Positions 5,787 through 6,826 of a stretch of DNA of 6,826 nt are shown piece after piece. Numbering within the stretch: the stretch's first letter is position 1; every line of letters begins with the position of its first letter. The stretch covers positions 199 through 7,024 of the forward strand of contig PMJF01000016.1 of assembly GCA_003157295.1 (NCBI GenBank), in the 5' to 3' direction. The translations under genes and the position numbers were made by a program. The notes under the pieces were generated by a model. The model was not told the origin of the DNA. It made no database searches and worked only from the letters and a program-made list of their open reading frames with translations. The stretch is from Candidatus Moraniibacteriota bacterium (GTDB taxonomy: Bacteria > Patescibacteriota > Minisyncoccia > Moranbacterales > UBA11712).

Positions 5787-5801
5787 CTGCTCAGTGAGCA
5801 G
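5787..5801. promoter_or_regulatory. 15-bp palindrome in the operon leader
   Basis: CTGCTCA-G-TGAGCAG is a perfect dyad with 7-bp arms around one base. Outside it, ATTCT and AGAAT continue the symmetry with a small offset. It lies in the predicted leader about 50-65 bases downstream of the transcription start. It could be a repressor site or an RNA hairpin. Confidence 0.45.
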
Positions 5802-5810
5802 GAGAATAGA

Positions 5811-5865
5811 CACAATATATATCCCGTCTGGATTCCTGATCAATGAAATTGGATAATATATTGTG
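5811..5865. repeat. near-perfect 15-bp inverted repeat overlapping the operon promoter
   Basis: CACAATATATATCC (5811-5824) is repeated in inverse orientation as GGATAATATATTGTG (5851-5865), differing by a single inserted base. Twenty-six bases separate the arms, and a TGATCA palindrome (5837-5842) lies close to the centre. The right arm covers the proposed -10 box (5860-5865) and the transcription start. This makes it look like a two-site DNA operator more than an RNA fold. Confidence 0.5.
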
Positions 5866-5888
5866 CTTTATTTTTTGTAAATTGTCAA
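5860..5888 (-). promoter_or_regulatory. promoter of the 191-residue/YkgJ operon
   Basis: On the minus strand, a perfect TTGACA (5888-5883), a 17-nt spacer and CACAAT (5865-5860, 4/6). Transcription would begin near 5853, giving a leader of about 150 nt. The imperfect -10 inside a dyad suggests regulated use. Confidence 0.5.
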
Positions 5889-5901
5889 GATGCCATTGAA
5901 C

Positions 5902-5932
5902 AAAAAAGTCCTCCTGCATTAACTCAGAGGCT
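5902..5932 (-). terminator. weak intrinsic terminator before the operon promoter
   Basis: On the minus strand, AGCCTCTG (5932-5925) pairs with CA-G-GAGG-A-CT (5916-5907) with two bulged bases, followed directly by six T's (5907-5902). It would end minus-strand transcripts arriving from the flavin reductase side just before the next promoter. A looser T-rich tract on the other side (GTTTTATTT) might give some plus-strand activity. Confidence 0.4.
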
Positions 5933-5946
5933 CTTGTTTTATTTAA

Positions 5947-5999
5947 ATATCGCTAAGTCTCGCCTTAAGGTAGCTTCGAGTATTTTACTTAAACGATAT
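5947..5999. repeat. nested imperfect inverted repeat
   Basis: ATATCG-c-TAAGT (5947-5958) pairs with ACTTA-aa-CGATAT (5987-5999). Directly inside the left arm CTCG (5959-5962) pairs with CGAG (5977-5980), and at the tip CCTTAAGG (5963-5970) is itself a palindrome. This predicts a long bulged hairpin with a six-base asymmetric T-rich loop. It lies upstream of the predicted plus-strand RNA promoter. Strand and role are unknown. Confidence 0.4.
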
Positions 6000-6024
6000 A
6001 CCTTGATATGCAAAAGCTGAAAAG

Positions 6025-6054
6025 TTGACATTCTTTCATTTCCCATGTTATTAA
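6025..6054 (+). promoter_or_regulatory. promoter of the predicted plus-strand RNA
   Basis: A perfect TTGACA (6025-6030), an 18-nt spacer and TATTAA (6049-6054, 4/6); TTATTA one base earlier gives a 17-nt spacer. The start is predicted at about 6061, exactly where an 8-bp hairpin begins. No ORF of meaningful length follows on this strand. Confidence 0.5.
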
Positions 6055-6122
6055 ATAGACAGCTATTCCTTACAGGGTACGGGAATGGCCAGGCCGCTTT
6101 GCGGGTGTCTAACCCCCCTATT

Positions 6123-6218
6123 TTAGCTCAGCCGCCCCCCCTGCAATAAGCTAAAATGAAGAAGGGAGACAAGTAAAGCAAGCATCGCCGCCGCCCAAAA
6201 AACAGCAACTTGGGACAT
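6123..6218 (-). CDS. possible 31-residue hydrophobic peptide antisense to the ncRNA (doubtful)
   Basis: A short minus-strand ORF beginning ATG TCC CAA reads as one hydrophobic helix (VAVFWAAAMLALLVSLLHFSLL, about residues 4-25) with a short GGRLS tail. Small single-helix peptides paired with an antisense RNA are typical of type I toxin-antitoxin loci, and the plus-strand RNA covers the whole ORF. Against it, there is no SD and no -10 box at leaderless distance. The frame is open further upstream without a start codon, and hydrophobic frames arise easily opposite purine-rich sequence. Treat as unproven. Confidence 0.15.
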   Translation of the reverse strand: MSQVAVFWAAAMLALLVSLLHFSLLQGGRLS

Positions 6219-6235
6219 CGTTTCTGTTGCGCGAC

Positions 6236-6270
6236 CCGGCTTTCGATTCAGAAAGCCGGCTTTTATTTTT
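6236..6270 (+). terminator. strong intrinsic terminator of the plus-strand RNA
   Basis: CCGGCTTTC (6236-6244) pairs perfectly with GAAAGCCGG (6251-6259) over nine pairs around a six-base loop. A T-rich tract (CTTTTATTTTTTT, running to 6272) follows. The minus side has no T-run. There is no plus-strand protein gene upstream that it could serve, which is the main evidence for a separate plus-strand RNA. Confidence 0.85.
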
Positions 6271-6338
6271 TTAAATTTAGTTCTCCTGCCGATTTCGAGC
6301 TAATAAAATTCAGTTTTCGATAACTACGGTTTATGCTT

Positions 6339-6815
6339 TCAATCAAGCGTCGTTGTGAAGCGGTCCGCTTCCAGATGAAATAGGCGCTTTCCTTTGTCCT
6401 TTTCTTCCACATGGGTGACTTTTCCGATGAATAGAATATGGTCCCCAACTTCGATCTCGCTCACGACTTCGCACTCAAGATAAGCTTGGGCTTCCTTCAC
6501 TCGCGGACAGTCGATGGTTTTCGCCTCCTCCTTTTCAAGTCCTGAAGTTGCGAATTTATCCATCGTTTTTCCGGAATGGCGGCCGCAAAAAAGCGTGTCG
6601 GCCTGAGCTTCTTTTCCCATGAAGTTTGCGACAAAAACTTTCGCAGACCTCACCATGCCCAGCGAGAAACGAGTTTTTCCGATCGAGACGGCGAACATCA
6701 TCGGGTCGAACGAGAGCGGCATATGCCAATCAAGGGTGATGATATTGTCTTTGCCCTCGGCGCGGCAGGTCAAAAGGATCGTTTGCAGCGGATTGGTTGC
6801 GTCTGTGATTCGCAT
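6339..6815 (-). CDS. flavin reductase-like domain protein (FMN-binding split barrel)
   Basis: A 158-residue cytoplasmic protein of the flavin reductase/flavoredoxin type (COG1853, PF01613 as I recognise it), a family that binds FMN in a split beta-barrel and often acts as an NAD(P)H:flavin reductase or an FMN electron carrier. Supporting blocks are NIITLDWHMPLSFDPMMFAVSIGKTRFSLGM (about 24-54), FVANF (61-65), FCGRHSGKTMDKF (76-88, the conserved G..SG...DKF), RVKEAQAYLECEVV (105-118) and GDHILFIGKV (124-133). At 158 residues it is a short but complete single-domain member. Specific substrate and partner cannot be told. Only 11 bases precede the ATG in the window (ATATCAAAAAA), with no SD among them, so initiation may again be leaderless, but the promoter is outside. 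No clear terminator follows the stop, and readthrough would run antisense across the plus-strand RNA. Confidence 0.88.
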   Translation of the reverse strand: MRITDATNPLQTILLTCRAEGKDNIITLDWHMPLSFDPMMFAVSIGKTRFSLGMVRSAKVFVANFMGKEAQADTLFCGRHSGKTMDKFATSGLEKEEAKTIDCPRVKEAQAYLECEVVSEIEVGDHILFIGKVTHVEEKDKGKRLFHLEADRFTTTLD

Positions 6816-6826
6816 TTTTTTGATAT

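Larger units (their letters stand above)
6061..6270 (+). ncRNA. predicted structured non-coding RNA of about 210 nt, family not recognised
   Basis: The unit has a promoter, no ORF longer than 13 codons, and a strong plus-strand terminator. The RNA should open with a hairpin, GCTATTCC (6062-6069) pairing with GGAATGGC (6082-6089) over eight pairs with one G-U. CCGC-TTT-GCGG (6094-6104) follows. A C-rich unpaired stretch (6111-6118, AACCCCCC) comes next. A perfect 9-bp stem ATTTTAGCT/AGCTAAAAT (6120-6128, 6149-6157) presents a 20-base loop containing a run of seven C's. A purine-rich linker (6158-6182) is followed by alternative stems CCCAA/TTGGG (6194-6214) or GCAAC/GTTGC (6205-6230), then the terminator. 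I saw no SRP GGAAGCAGC motif and no RNase P, tmRNA or common riboswitch core. 6S RNA cannot be excluded but no single long bulged helix is evident. It could be a trans-acting small RNA. Boundaries are approximate. Confidence 0.55.
5701..6338. other. 638-nt non-coding region (overview)
   Basis: No convincing protein gene lies between the flavin-reductase stop and the start of the 191-residue protein. From right to left it holds a flavin-reductase 3' region without an obvious terminator (6271-6338) and the plus-strand RNA with promoter and terminator (6025-6270). Then come the nested inverted repeat (5947-5999), a weak minus-strand terminator (5902-5932), and the operon promoter with its dyad and leader structures (5713-5888). 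I saw nothing else in 6000-6024. Confidence 0.6.

Noticed and set aside
6085..6126. 13-codon plus-strand ORF (MARPLCGCLTPLF) inside the predicted RNA
   Set aside because: It is very short, starts inside the 5' hairpin stem and has only a GGGA upstream. A leader peptide has no downstream gene to control.
6061..6270. Identification of the RNA as SRP RNA, tmRNA, RNase P RNA or a known riboswitch
   Set aside because: None of the conserved cores I know for these families is present on either strand. Without a covariance-model search no family name is justified.
6263..6448. 61-codon minus-strand frame ending in the 3' region of the flavin reductase gene
   Set aside because: It overlaps the real gene out of frame, has no SD and its composition looks like a shifted frame.
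1..6826. CRISPR array, insertion sequence, phage or tRNA gene
   Set aside because: No regularly spaced repeats, transposase-like frame, phage protein or cloverleaf with a T-loop consensus was seen.

Overview
The window looks like a chromosomal piece of a small-genome bacterium, most likely a member of the Patescibacteria (Candidate Phyla Radiation, Parcubacteria-like). This assignment is an inference. It rests on the membrane-anchored PEGA-domain/beta-propeller protein with the 'GYRFD' stretch after its anchor, several small membrane proteins of no recognised family, and frequent absence of Shine-Dalgarno (SD) sites. TGA is used as an ordinary stop (dsbB, flavin reductase), so the UGA-glycine codes of Gracilibacteria/SR1 are unlikely. 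There is no sign of phage, transposon, CRISPR array, tRNA or rRNA.

Layout. Positions 1-120 are an intergenic tail closed by a strong plus-strand terminator. A PEGA-domain surface protein follows on the plus strand (166-1626) with its own terminator. All other recognised protein genes are on the minus strand. Read right to left they are a flavin-reductase-like protein (6339-6815), a two-gene operon of an unknown 191-residue protein and a YkgJ-type cysteine-cluster protein (5700-4368), a 336-residue membrane protein and a 103-residue membrane protein (4208-2861), a bacteriohemerythrin (2781-2377) and a DsbB/BdbC-type thiol oxidase (2201-1686). Several encode redox or metal/oxygen chemistry (DsbB, hemerythrin, cysteine cluster, flavin reductase), but only the 191-residue/YkgJ pair, and possibly the two membrane proteins, look co-transcribed.

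Two translation styles coexist. The PEGA gene and dsbB each have a good -35/-10 pair with a 17-nt spacer and exactly six bases between the -10 box and the ATG, which predicts leaderless mRNAs. The hemerythrin and both membrane-protein genes also lack an SD. The 191-residue/YkgJ pair instead has strong SD sites, a perfect TTGACA -35 box and a leader of about 150 nt.

The most interesting part is the roughly 640-nt non-coding stretch 5701-6338. It holds a predicted plus-strand non-coding RNA of about 210 nt (6061-6270) with promoter, 5' hairpin, C-rich loops and a strong terminator. It also holds a long nested inverted repeat (5947-5999), a near-perfect 15-bp inverted repeat overlapping the operon promoter (5811-5865), and two further dyad symmetries in the operon leader. 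A short hydrophobic ORF lies antisense inside the RNA. I did not recognise the RNA as any family I know. It is the best candidate for something undescribed, but this is a reading of primary sequence only.
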